NCBI GenBank assembly: GCA_030550555.1
Contig: JAUQPD010000035.1
Coordinates: 32,576 to 96,575, forward strand
Source of the DNA: Thermodesulfobacteriota bacterium
GTDB lineage: Bacteria; Desulfobacterota; Thermodesulfobacteria; Thermodesulfobacteriales; Thermodesulfobacteriaceae
Length of the DNA stretch: 64,000 nucleotides
Reading direction: 5' to 3'
The notes beneath the pieces are model-generated. The model searched no databases. It was not told the origin of the DNA and saw nothing but the letters and a program-made list of their open reading frames with translations. Positions 48,285 through 57,914 of the stretch are shown here, piece after piece. Position 1 is the first letter of the stretch; the number at the start of each line of letters is the position of its first letter. The position numbers and the translations under genes are program-made.

Positions 48285-48519
48285 AGAAGATAAGAAAAAC
48301 ATAAGCTTATCATTAGTGCTATTTATAATTTTCTTAGTGCTTTCTATTGTTGGGTATTTCTTTTTTCCAAAGGAAAAGCACTTTAGTTTTGAAAAAATAC
48401 CTTTTTTTGAGGGATTGTTTGGATTAGTAGGAGCTCTATTCTTAACACTTGTTGTTAAGATAACGGGAAAGCTTGTTTCTCGTAAGGAGGAAGATTATGA
48501 TAGATATTATACCTCCTAA
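48274..48519 (+). CDS. Small two-TM protein of unknown function within the complex I operon
   Basis: Hydrophobic 81-aa ORF overlapping both flanking antiporter genes by about 11-23 nt. Confidence 0.6.
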   Translation: MWTKEDKKNISLSLVLFIIFLVLSIVGYFFFPKEKHFSFEKIPFFEGLFGLVGALFLTLVVKITGKLVSRKEEDYDRYYTS

Positions 48520-50257
48520 TCTTCCTGCTCTTCTACTTGGGCCGATAATATATTTCTTTTACAGAAAAAGTCTGAATTATTTAGCTCTTGCTACAGCTTT
48601 GCTTACTTTTATTTTGACAATAAAACTAGAACCTGGTATTTATGGTGGTTTCAAAATTTTAGGATACGAATTTCTCCTTAAGGTTGATGCCTTGTCCCTA
48701 TTTTTTGCTTATGTCTTTTCAATGTTTGGTTTTATAGGACTACTTTATGCATTACATGTAGATGACCGTATACAGATAACTGCAGGTTTAATGTATATGG
48801 CCTGTGCAGTTGGAGTAGCTTTTGCTTATGACATTCTTAGTTTTTATCTCTTTTGGGAAGGGCTCGCAATATTTGCAGTGTTGCTTATTATATCAGCAAG
48901 GACAAAGGTTGCCTATTTTTCCTCAATTAGATATATCTTGGTTCATGTTATTAGTGGACTTTCTCTATTTCTCGGTATACTTATGCTTTGGATTGACTAT
49001 TCTATAATTACCTTAGAGAATTATCGTGAACTTTTTGGAACAATACCTTACTTTTTAATACTGCTTGCCTTTGTGATAAATGCAGCTGTTCCACCGCTAA
49101 ACGCATGGCTTCCTGATGCCTATCCGAATTCTACGATTTATGGATCTGTTTTTCTCTGTGCCTTTACAACTAAAAGTGCAGTTTATGCACTAATTAGAGT
49201 CTTTCCTGGAGACATGCTCTTAGCTATTGCAGGTGCTCTAATGGCTTTTTATGGTGTTATCTATGCAATCCTGGAGAATAATCCTCGCAGGCTTTTATCT
49301 TATCACACAATAAGTCAGGTTGGTTTTATGGTATGTGGGGCTGGATTAGGAAGTTATGAGGCATTAAATGGGGCTTCAGCTCACGCTTTTGCCCATATCA
49401 TCTACGAGGGACTTCTTTTTATGTCAGTAGGAGCTATAATTTACGCAACTGGAATTGAGAGAATTCATCAGCTTGGTGGTTTCGTAAGAAAAAATCCTTG
49501 GATAACACTCTATTTCTTTGTAGGAGCTCTCTCGATCTCAGGTGTGCCTCTGACATGTGGTTTTGTCTCAAAGAGTATAACAATACACTCTGCTTCAGCT
49601 CTTCACCGGCCTTTTGAATTTCTACTGATGGAACTTGCCTCCATTGGAACCTTTTTCAACATTGTATTGAGGATGGGCTATCATATCTTCTTCGGTGAGG
49701 AGAAACCCTATACAGCAAGACCTGTTCCATGGAATATGCATGTTGCCATGATTATTGCTTCAGCTCTTTGTATTCTTATTGGGCTTTTTCCTGGTATTTA
49801 CTATAAATTTTTACCCTATCCCATCCATTATGAACCTTATACTTATGGTCACATAGTAGGTATGCTTGCACTCTTTTCTGGTGTTACAGTAATTTTCTTT
49901 TTTGTCCGACCTTTAATAGCACCAAAGCCTAAAATTAATCTTGATACAGATTGGTTTTATATATCAATATCAAGAGTTATATATCGATTTGTGGTAAAGG
50001 TGCTTGAACCTTTTGAATATAAATATGTTGGAGAATTCTATAAATCTCTTGTTGACAAGTTACTTGCCAATTTGAGGAATACTTTATTTTTATTTAATGA
50101 TGGACTATTAATCTCTCTAAACAAGGAATTTCCCTTGCGTATTAATTCGATTCCTAAAAAAATAGCAAACATATTTGATGGTAGTTTGCTAAAATATCTA
50201 CAAATTTTTATTATTGCTATTATAATTTTTTATCTTATGTCATTAATAAGTTTTTAA
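48497..50257 (+). CDS. Complex I / Mrp antiporter-like subunit (second of four)
   Basis: MIDIIPPNLPALLLGP; VDALSLFFAYVFSMFGFIGLLYALH; LNAWLPDAYPNSTIYGSVFLCAFTTKSAVYALIR. Confidence 0.88.
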   Translation: MIDIIPPNLPALLLGPIIYFFYRKSLNYLALATALLTFILTIKLEPGIYGGFKILGYEFLLKVDALSLFFAYVFSMFGFIGLLYALHVDDRIQITAGLMYMACAVGVAFAYDILSFYLFWEGLAIFAVLLIISARTKVAYFSSIRYILVHVISGLSLFLGILMLWIDYSIITLENYRELFGTIPYFLILLAFVINAAVPPLNAWLPDAYPNSTIYGSVFLCAFTTKSAVYALIRVFPGDMLLAIAGALMAFYGVIYAILENNPRRLLSYHTISQVGFMVCGAGLGSYEALNGASAHAFAHIIYEGLLFMSVGAIIYATGIERIHQLGGFVRKNPWITLYFFVGALSISGVPLTCGFVSKSITIHSASALHRPFEFLLMELASIGTFFNIVLRMGYHIFFGEEKPYTARPVPWNMHVAMIIASALCILIGLFPGIYYKFLPYPIHYEPYTYGHIVGMLALFSGVTVIFFFVRPLIAPKPKINLDTDWFYISISRVIYRFVVKVLEPFEYKYVGEFYKSLVDKLLANLRNTLFLFNDGLLISLNKEFPLRINSIPKKIANIFDGSLLKYLQIFIIAIIIFYLMSLISF

Positions 50258-50274
50258 AGAGAGGGGATTGAAAT

Positions 50275-51663
50275 ATGTTGCTAAAGGAATATGCAGTTAT
50301 TTCACTCTTAGGGTTTATTTTAGGACTAATGTTTCTCGGAAAACGCCAAACTACCTCATTTCCCAATATTTTCTTTAAAATTTTTATACTTCTAAATCTT
50401 CCTTTTCTCTTGATGTTAACTGAAAAATATCTTCAAGATGGTGTTTTTGAAGTAACTTATTTTGAAGGATTGGGTATAAGGCTAAAGCTTTATTTAGATC
50501 TTGCAGGATTATCTTTTCTTTGGTTAAACTATCTACTTTTTGCCTTTCTTGTAATTTTTATCAATAAAATTAATCAGTCAAGTTTAATGAATACACTTTT
50601 ATTAATGCTTTTCTCAGTAAATAATTTGTTTTTCATTGCAGGAGATTCCCTGACCTTTTTGATTTTTTGGGAGGCAATGCTAATTCCAGCCACTCTTTTA
50701 TTGTGGTATTTTTCAGCAGGTGATAGAATGAGAAATGCCTTAGAATTTATTATTTATAATTTTGGTTTTAGTATCTTTCTTATTTTGGGAGTACTTTTAA
50801 TTTTCAAATTTAAGGGTGCTTTTGAGTATAATTTTAGTGGCATCTCTCATGATTATATAATTGCTCTTTTATTGTTTATTGGAATTATGGTCAAAACACC
50901 AGTATTCCCTTTACATGGATGGCTTATCAATACTTATTACAACTTGCCTTCACCTATCACTGCAATATTTTCAGGAATTCTTAGTAAATACGCCATTTAT
51001 GCATTCTATAGGCTTTTTGCTGATGTTTCTATGATATATGGTTTTTTACTTTTAGTAGTTATTTTGTCCTCCATCATATCGTCATTTCTTGCATGGTCTC
51101 AGAGGGATTTAAAAAAGATTTTTACCTACATGAGTATGAGTCATTTGAACATTATGTTAGCAGGTGGATTAGCATTAGCTCCCTATGGTGGTATAACTAT
51201 TTTAGTTCCCTTTTCTCTCTTTCACGGACTATTAGCTTTTATTCTATTTCTTTACTGCTACCATCTTGAACTCTATGGTAAATCTCTTATCATTAATGAC
51301 TATGGTGCCCTAACTTTAACTCATCCTTTTTTTACCTTTTTCTTCACGTCATATCTATTAATCCTTGCTGGTTTTCCATTATTTGGTTACTTTTATCTTG
51401 AATTTATTGTTGTTTCTTCAGTTTTTAAGTATTCCCTACTTTTTGGGTTTTTATTAATCATTGCTATGTCAATTAATCTTATTTACAAATCTGTAGTGTT
51501 TTACAAATTGGTCTTCTCAAAGCAAAGTGGAAGTGGGTCTAAAACCTTAATAGATCTTTCTTTTTCTCAAATTTTGTTAAGTTTTATAATTCTTCTAATT
51601 GTTTTAATATTAACGTTTTATCTATATGAATTTCTTAAGCTCTTCACTTCAGGGGGTGTTTAG
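50275..51663 (+). CDS. nuoM: NADH-quinone oxidoreductase subunit M-like
   Basis: DLAGLSFLWLNYLL; FLIFWEAMLIPATLLLWYF; KTPVFPLHGWLINTYYNLPSPITAIFSGILSKYAIYAFYR. Confidence 0.9.
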   Translation: MLLKEYAVISLLGFILGLMFLGKRQTTSFPNIFFKIFILLNLPFLLMLTEKYLQDGVFEVTYFEGLGIRLKLYLDLAGLSFLWLNYLLFAFLVIFINKINQSSLMNTLLLMLFSVNNLFFIAGDSLTFLIFWEAMLIPATLLLWYFSAGDRMRNALEFIIYNFGFSIFLILGVLLIFKFKGAFEYNFSGISHDYIIALLLFIGIMVKTPVFPLHGWLINTYYNLPSPITAIFSGILSKYAIYAFYRLFADVSMIYGFLLLVVILSSIISSFLAWSQRDLKKIFTYMSMSHLNIMLAGGLALAPYGGITILVPFSLFHGLLAFILFLYCYHLELYGKSLIINDYGALTLTHPFFTFFFTSYLLILAGFPLFGYFYLEFIVVSSVFKYSLLFGFLLIIAMSINLIYKSVVFYKLVFSKQSGSGSKTLIDLSFSQILLSFIILLIVLILTFYLYEFLKLFTSGGV

Positions 51664-53100
51664 ATGGGAGTTTTTTCAGCATTCTTTCCAGAATTCTTTC
51701 TTTCATTATCATCAATTGTTTTACTCGTCTTTAATATATTTTTTATAAATAATTTTAAAAATAGATATTTAATATGGCTGTCCTTTTTTTTGATTTCTAC
51801 CTTTTTATTTTTAGTCACTCCGTCAACTTTACAGTTACATAACATAGATGGAAATTTTATAAACAGTTCAGGACTATTCTATCTTAGGATATTTATTTTC
51901 TTTTCACTCTGTTTGATATATCTAAGTTCTTATAATATTCTTATTAAATCTCCATATTTAAATGAATTTTCTTTCTTTTTAGGAATTACTGTATCCTTCT
52001 TGTCTTTTTTACTCTCATCTACTAATTTTCTTATAGCTTTTGTTCTTATTGAATCTATATCTTTTGCATTTTATCTACTTGTAAGCTTCTATAGAAATAA
52101 TCTTTTATCTGTTGAAGCAGGTTTAAAATATTTTTATTTAGGAACTTTTTCATCTTTAATTTTCCTTACCGGACTTTTTTTAATTTATTACTCGACTCTT
52201 TCCTTCTCATTCGGGTCAATTTCAGAAATTCTCTCTTCCACTTCGAATAGTAATATTTATACGATAGGACTATTGCTTATTTTTCTTTCTTTGGTTTTTA
52301 AATTAGGAGGAGCACCGCTACAATTCTGGTTGCCTGAGGTTTATCAGGGATCTCCATTTATTGTTTTCCCACTTCTCATTTCTATTTCTAAATTAGCTTT
52401 TGGCGTTTTTCTCGCAAACGTTTATTATCTCTTTCTCGTTCCTAATGCTTTTTATATTAACATGTCAAATATAAAAATTCTCTTTTTTATAGTAAGCTTA
52501 TTATCAATGCTTATAGGTAATCTTTTAGCACTTAAACAAAATGAAGTCAAGCGACTCCTTGCCTATTCCTCAATAGCACATGTTGGATATTTTATGTCTC
52601 TCTTAAGCTTAGATCCGAATCCAATGAATTATCATCTGCTCTGTGGATATCTTTTTATTTATGCTTTAACAAATTTAGCTCTATTAGTTACATTACAACT
52701 TAATAATATTAATCAATTAGTCAAAATTTCTTTTAACCAATATGAACAAATGCTGCCAGAGTGTCCAATACTTCTTTTTTCTCTATTAGTGTTTATTTTT
52801 TCTCTAGCTGGTCTTCCTCCTACCGCTGGATTCATTACTAAGCTTTTTATCCTTCTTGAACTGATAAAAAATGGTGCTTATTTATTATCATTCGTCTTTC
52901 TTCTAACTTCAATCCTAGCAATTTATTATTATTTTAGATTAACTAGACCTATTCTAAAAATAATTGCTAATAGACAAGATATATTATCATCAGAAAGAAA
53001 AATAGAACTTCGTGATGTAATATTAAAAATTATACTATTGATTTGTAGTCTTTATCTTATCCTCTCTGTATTTAAGCCAAGTTATATTTTCTTTATGTAA
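51664..53100 (+). CDS. nuoN: NADH-quinone oxidoreductase subunit N-like
   Basis: GLKYFYLGTFSSLIFLTGLFLIY; FKLGGAPLQFWLPEVYQGSPFIVFPLLISISKLAFG; NEVKRLLAYSSIAHVGYFM. Confidence 0.9.
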   Translation: MGVFSAFFPEFFLSLSSIVLLVFNIFFINNFKNRYLIWLSFFLISTFLFLVTPSTLQLHNIDGNFINSSGLFYLRIFIFFSLCLIYLSSYNILIKSPYLNEFSFFLGITVSFLSFLLSSTNFLIAFVLIESISFAFYLLVSFYRNNLLSVEAGLKYFYLGTFSSLIFLTGLFLIYYSTLSFSFGSISEILSSTSNSNIYTIGLLLIFLSLVFKLGGAPLQFWLPEVYQGSPFIVFPLLISISKLAFGVFLANVYYLFLVPNAFYINMSNIKILFFIVSLLSMLIGNLLALKQNEVKRLLAYSSIAHVGYFMSLLSLDPNPMNYHLLCGYLFIYALTNLALLVTLQLNNINQLVKISFNQYEQMLPECPILLFSLLVFIFSLAGLPPTAGFITKLFILLELIKNGAYLLSFVFLLTSILAIYYYFRLTRPILKIIANRQDILSSERKIELRDVILKIILLICSLYLILSVFKPSYIFFM

Positions 53101-54456
53101 ACCGTACTTCTTTATCTTGTTTATAAGTTGTTTTCTTGATATTCCTAAATATTGAGCTGTTTTTGTTTGATTCCAATTATTTTTAATTAAGGCATGTAAA
53201 ATGACTTCTTTTTCAATATCATTAAGAGATTTATGGCTATTACTCAATAGTGTTAAATCATGATTAATTAACTCCTTTTGATTGATTAATTTATGTTCTT
53301 CAGACTTTTTAATGTAACCTGGTAATAGATCTTCTGTAAGGTAACCGTCCTTTGCTAAGATTAGGGCTCTTTCAATCAGGTTTTGTAACTCTCTTACATT
53401 TCCAGGCCAGCTGTAGTTCATTATAGCCTCAAGGAATCCCTTTGAGAATCCTTTAAAGTCCCTGCCAATTTCTTTGGTTTTTACTTTTATAAAGTGTTCG
53501 AGTAACAGGGGAATATCCTCTTTACGCTCTCTGAGGGGAGGAATTTCGATTATCAAAGTATTTAGTCTGAAATAGAGATCTGATCTGAAGTTTCCCTTTT
53601 TGACTTCTTCTTCTAAGTTACGGTTAGTGGCAGCAATAAGGCGGACATCTGCCTTTAATAGTCTAGTTCCGCCAACTCTCATAAAGGTTTTTTCTTGAAT
53701 AAATCTTAGAAACTTCTTTTGGAGAGGAAGGGGGAGCTCACCAATTTCATCAATAAATAGGGTTCCTCCATCAGCAAGTTCAACAAGTCCTTTTTTGCTG
53801 GCTATTGCTCCAGTAAAGGCACCTTTTTCATATCCAAAGACCTCACTTTCAAAGATTGTTTCTTGAAGAGTCGTGCAATCCAGTGTGATAAAGGGTCCGT
53901 ATCTACGTGGTGAAAGCTGATGAATAACTCTGGCTAAAAGTTCTTTTCCAGTTCCAGTTTCACCAGTGATTAGGATGTTACAGTTAGTTTCAGCAATAGT
54001 TGGTAAAAGGGCTTTTATTTTTTGTATTGGTTTACTTTTACCAACGAAGAGATTTGTTGGATCATTGGACATGTTCTGTGAACTGACGTAGGACTCAGCT
54101 AATTCATTGATAAACTTACAAAGACAAAATTTATCAATTTCAGTTGTTAGATAGTAAGTTACACCTGAAGCAAAAAATTGCATAGCTTTATCAACATCTT
54201 GAGGAGCATTTGTAATTAATATTTTTGCTTGCGGATTAATATTCTTTATGATTCTAGTAAAGCTTAAAACTTCATCTCCAAAACTTTCATAGTCAATTAC
54301 TGCAACTATATTATCTTTATTGCTAAATGTAGAACTAATAAAAGATAGATCTAATTTATCAAAAATATAAAATTCAATATTTAATTTAACAAATAATTCT
54401 TCAAAACAAATGTAGATACTACAATCTTCTTTTTTTGTAAAAACAACAAGTTTCAT
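53035..54456 (-). CDS. NtrC-family sigma54-dependent transcriptional activator with divergent N-terminal receiver-like domain
   Basis: [26 protein letters not shown] motif ([34 protein letters not shown]), C-terminal Fis-type [30 protein letters not shown]. Confidence 0.94.
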   Translation of the reverse strand: MKLVVFTKKEDCSIYICFEELFVKLNIEFYIFDKLDLSFISSTFSNKDNIVAVIDYESFGDEVLSFTRIIKNINPQAKILITNAPQDVDKAMQFFASGVTYYLTTEIDKFCLCKFINELAESYVSSQNMSNDPTNLFVGKSKPIQKIKALLPTIAETNCNILITGETGTGKELLARVIHQLSPRRYGPFITLDCTTLQETIFESEVFGYEKGAFTGAIASKKGLVELADGGTLFIDEIGELPLPLQKKFLRFIQEKTFMRVGGTRLLKADVRLIAATNRNLEEEVKKGNFRSDLYFRLNTLIIEIPPLRERKEDIPLLLEHFIKVKTKEIGRDFKGFSKGFLEAIMNYSWPGNVRELQNLIERALILAKDGYLTEDLLPGYIKKSEEHKLINQKELINHDLTLLSNSHKSLNDIEKEVILHALIKNNWNQTKTAQYLGISRKQLINKIKKYGLHKENITWLKYREDKIKTTNQ

Positions 54457-57400
54457 CTTTCTGAAAACCTAAGTTTTAAACTATTAAAAGTTTCAGAAAA
54501 CATCTGCAAATAAGGCAGAGAAAGGGGTTGTTTTATCCCGTTTATTTCAAAATAGACTCTTGTATCAGGATACTGCAAAATTAGCATAACTGGAAGACCC
54601 TCATCATCCTTTAGGGAAAACCAGAAACTCTTGAGATTATTTATAAACTCTGGAGTTGCTTCATTCCAAGGGACATAGACTCTAAAGATCCCTTCTTTGA
54701 AAAACTTGAAATCATCAAAACGGGTTATTTCTTCAACGAGGAGAGTTATATTTTCCTCCTCTATCTCTAACTCTCCTTTGAACCAAAGGAGTAGAGAGTC
54801 CTTGAGAAGGTTACCGTGTTCCTTAAAAAGGTCAGGAAAGAGAAGAGCCCTTATAGCAGTATGTTCATCCTCTATTTTTAGAATAGCAATCTTATTTCCG
54901 CTTTTTGTGGTTTTGGTTTTTATTTCGGAGACGATTCCTGCAACGATAATCTTATCGCCACTGGATAGATTTTTTAGATTATCTAAATTATAGGGGGTGA
55001 ATATATCTATTATTGGTCTAAATCTGCGAACTGGATGATCTGAGAGATAAAATCCAAGGGCTTCCTTTTCAAATTTTAATTGTTCTTCCAGGCTCCAAGG
55101 AGGAACTTCATCCATTTTTATGGCTTGTGCAATATTGATATTTAGGAGATTATTTTGACCAAATAGCATTGATGATCTTGATTCATGAGTGATTGCAAGA
55201 ACCTTTTGGAGATTTGACAGAAGTTTTGCTCTGTTTGGCTCAAGGCTGTCAAAGGCACCAGCCTTTATTAAGGCTTCAATTGTTTTTCTATTTACCTTTT
55301 GGGTATCTACTTTCTGACAAAAATCTAAGAAACTTTTATATGGTCGTTTTCTTATTATTTCTTGTACCGCCTCTTCACCAACATTTTTGATCGCCTGAAG
55401 TCCAATTCTAATGGAGCTATTTTCAACAGTAAAACCTCCTGAACTAAGATTTATATCTGGCGGAAGAATCTTAATTCCCATTCTATCTGCAAGAGATAAG
55501 TACTTAGAGACTTCATCACTCTTATTGACTTCGTAAGTAAGTATTGATGCGAGATAGTAAAGAGGATAATGGGCTTTTAAATAGGCAGTTTGATAGGAAA
55601 TTAGGGCATAGGCTGCTGAGTGACTTTTATTGAAACCATATTCTGCGAATTTTTCCATTAGATCAAAAACTTTTTCTGCAATATCTCTCGGGATGTTTCG
55701 GGCAACGGATCTTTCAACGAAGTCATCTTTGAGCCTTTGCATTAGTTCTTTATCTTTTTTACCCATAGCTCTACGGAGGAGATCTGCTTCTCCAAGGGTA
55801 TATCCTGCAAAGGCTCTAGCAATTTCCATAACCTGTTCCTGATATACAAGAACACCGTAGGTTTCCTTGAGAATGGGTTCAAGAAGGGGATGAAGATATT
55901 CAGGTTTTCTTTTGCCGTGTTTAGTTTCAATGTATTGATCAACTAATCCGCCACCAAGGGGACCAGGTCTATAGAGAGCAAGGACCGCAATTAGGTCATT
56001 AAAATCTGTAGGCTTGAGCCTTCTCAGTAGCTCTTTCATGCCTTCAGATTCAAGTTGGAATACTCCGTCAGTATTTCCTTCCTGAAGGAGTTGATAGGTC
56101 TTTGGATCGTCAAGGGGTATTTTTTGTAAGTCGATTTCGATGCTCTCGTACTCTTTAATGGTTTTAAGAGTTTTGTCTATAATAGTTAAGGTCTTTAAAC
56201 CAAGAAAATCAAATTTGATGAGTCCTAGGGCTTCGCAAGCCTTCATGTCAAATTGAACAACTGCTTCTCCTTCATCTCCTTTCATCAAAGGGGCAATTTC
56301 ATCAAGAGGTATGGGACTAATAATTACTCCTGCAGCATGTTGACTTGCATGTCTTGGTAGCCCTTCAAGTTTGAGAGCGAGCTCGAAAAGTTCCCTAACT
56401 TTTGGATTCTTTTCAAGAAGTTCTGCGATTTCTCTTCTCTTGATTTCCTCTTTGAGAGATACGTCTACTCCTGGGGTAATCATTTTGGTGATTGTGTCGA
56501 TTTCTTTAGCCTTAAAACCAAGAGCGCGTCCAACATCCCTTAAGACTTGTCGTGCTTTCATCTGTCCGAAGGTCGCTATTTTTGCAATATGGGTTTCACC
56601 ATAAGTCTTAGCTACGTATTCAATAATCTTATCTCTACCCTCCATGCAAAAATCTACATCGATGTCAGGAAGGCTTGGCCTCTCTTTATTCAGGAATCTC
56701 TCAAAGAGGAGACCATATCTTAGGGGGTCTAAGGCAGTTATTCCGAGAGCATAACTTGTCAAGGCTCCGGCTGCAGATCCTCTTCCTGGCCCCACAGGGA
56801 TTCCCTGTTTTTTGGCCCACTCACAAAAGTCAGAAACAATTAGAAAATATCCTGCATAACCTTTTTCAGTTATGACTTCAAGTTCCATCTCAAGTCGTTT
56901 CCAATATTCCTCTTCACTGGTATAGAGTTCTCCAGTTTCTTTGAGAGTTTTTAAAATCTTTGCTAGCCCCTCTCTAGCCCTTCTAATAAAGTAGTCTTTT
57001 TCGTCTTCACCCTCTGGAATCTTTGCATGAGGGAAGAGAGGATTGCCTAGAGGAAGTTCAAGTTCCACTTTTTCAAAAACTTCAAGGGTATTTGTCAGGA
57101 CTTCTTTGGGGAAATCGGAAAACCGTTCATACATCTCCTCAGAACTTGCTAAATAGAGTTCTTGTGTATCAAACTTAAATCTGTCTGGATCTGTAATCTT
57201 ATGTCCAGTCTGTATGCAGAGAAGAATCTCATGAGCAAAGGCATCATCTCTATTCAAATAGTGACAGTCAGCAGTAGCAACTACCTTTATGTCAAGATCT
57301 TCAGCTATCTCCAAAATAGCGGTATTGACTTTTTCTTGATGGGGTAGACCATTTTTTTGAACTTCAAGATAAAAGTCCTCTCCAAAGAGTTCTTTATACC

Positions 57401-57887
57401 ATTTTGCAGTTTCCTTGGCTTTATTAATTTGTCCCTGTAAGATCAATTGGGGAATTTCTCCTTCAAGACAGGCACTCAAGCAAATAAGACCACTTCTATG
57501 TTCTTTTAGGAGTTCTTTGTCAATCCTTGGTCGGTAATAAAAGCCTTCCAAGAAGGCCTTAGTCCCAAGTTTCACTAGATTTTTATATCCCTCGAGATTT
57601 TTAGCAATTAGTATGAGGTGAAAGGCACCTGCCTCACCGCGTTTGGAGGCTTTTTTGAGAAAGCGCGACTCCTCAGCAACATAAAATTCACAGCCAAGGA
57701 GTGGTTTTAGACCAGCATCTCTGAGTTTTTGGTAAAAGTGAATTATTCCATGGAGAGTGCCATGATCAGTGATAGCACATCCCTTCATTCCATACTCTTG
57801 AAGTTTACGCACAAGATCCTCAATTCTTATGGCACCATCAAGGAGACTCCACTCGGTGTGAAGATGAAGATGAACAAAATCAGACAT
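54453..57887 (-). CDS. dnaE: DNA polymerase III subunit alpha
   Basis: MSDFVHLHLHTEWSLLDGAIRI, GRGSAAGALTSYALGIT, PDIDVDFCMEGRDKIIEYV. Confidence 0.98.
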   Translation of the reverse strand: MSDFVHLHLHTEWSLLDGAIRIEDLVRKLQEYGMKGCAITDHGTLHGIIHFYQKLRDAGLKPLLGCEFYVAEESRFLKKASKRGEAGAFHLILIAKNLEGYKNLVKLGTKAFLEGFYYRPRIDKELLKEHRSGLICLSACLEGEIPQLILQGQINKAKETAKWYKELFGEDFYLEVQKNGLPHQEKVNTAILEIAEDLDIKVVATADCHYLNRDDAFAHEILLCIQTGHKITDPDRFKFDTQELYLASSEEMYERFSDFPKEVLTNTLEVFEKVELELPLGNPLFPHAKIPEGEDEKDYFIRRAREGLAKILKTLKETGELYTSEEEYWKRLEMELEVITEKGYAGYFLIVSDFCEWAKKQGIPVGPGRGSAAGALTSYALGITALDPLRYGLLFERFLNKERPSLPDIDVDFCMEGRDKIIEYVAKTYGETHIAKIATFGQMKARQVLRDVGRALGFKAKEIDTITKMITPGVDVSLKEEIKRREIAELLEKNPKVRELFELALKLEGLPRHASQHAAGVIISPIPLDEIAPLMKGDEGEAVVQFDMKACEALGLIKFDFLGLKTLTIIDKTLKTIKEYESIEIDLQKIPLDDPKTYQLLQEGNTDGVFQLESEGMKELLRRLKPTDFNDLIAVLALYRPGPLGGGLVDQYIETKHGKRKPEYLHPLLEPILKETYGVLVYQEQVMEIARAFAGYTLGEADLLRRAMGKKDKELMQRLKDDFVERSVARNIPRDIAEKVFDLMEKFAEYGFNKSHSAAYALISYQTAYLKAHYPLYYLASILTYEVNKSDEVSKYLSLADRMGIKILPPDINLSSGGFTVENSSIRIGLQAIKNVGEEAVQEIIRKRPYKSFLDFCQKVDTQKVNRKTIEALIKAGAFDSLEPNRAKLLSNLQKVLAITHESRSSMLFGQNNLLNINIAQAIKMDEVPPWSLEEQLKFEKEALGFYLSDHPVRRFRPIIDIFTPYNLDNLKNLSSGDKIIVAGIVSEIKTKTTKSGNKIAILKIEDEHTAIRALLFPDLFKEHGNLLKDSLLLWFKGELEIEEENITLLVEEITRFDDFKFFKEGIFRVYVPWNEATPEFINNLKSFWFSLKDDEGLPVMLILQYPDTRVYFEINGIKQPLSLPYLQMFSETFNSLKLRFSER

Positions 57888-57914
57888 TTTTATAATCCCC
57901 CTCCTTTGCTTTTA

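Noticed and set aside
46770-50257. A separate Mrp Na+/H+ antiporter operon inserted between nuoK and nuoM
   Set aside because: Only two large antiporter-like subunits and one small protein are present with no other Mrp subunits, and genes overlap continuously with nuoK; extra complex I subunits is the simpler reading, though not proven.
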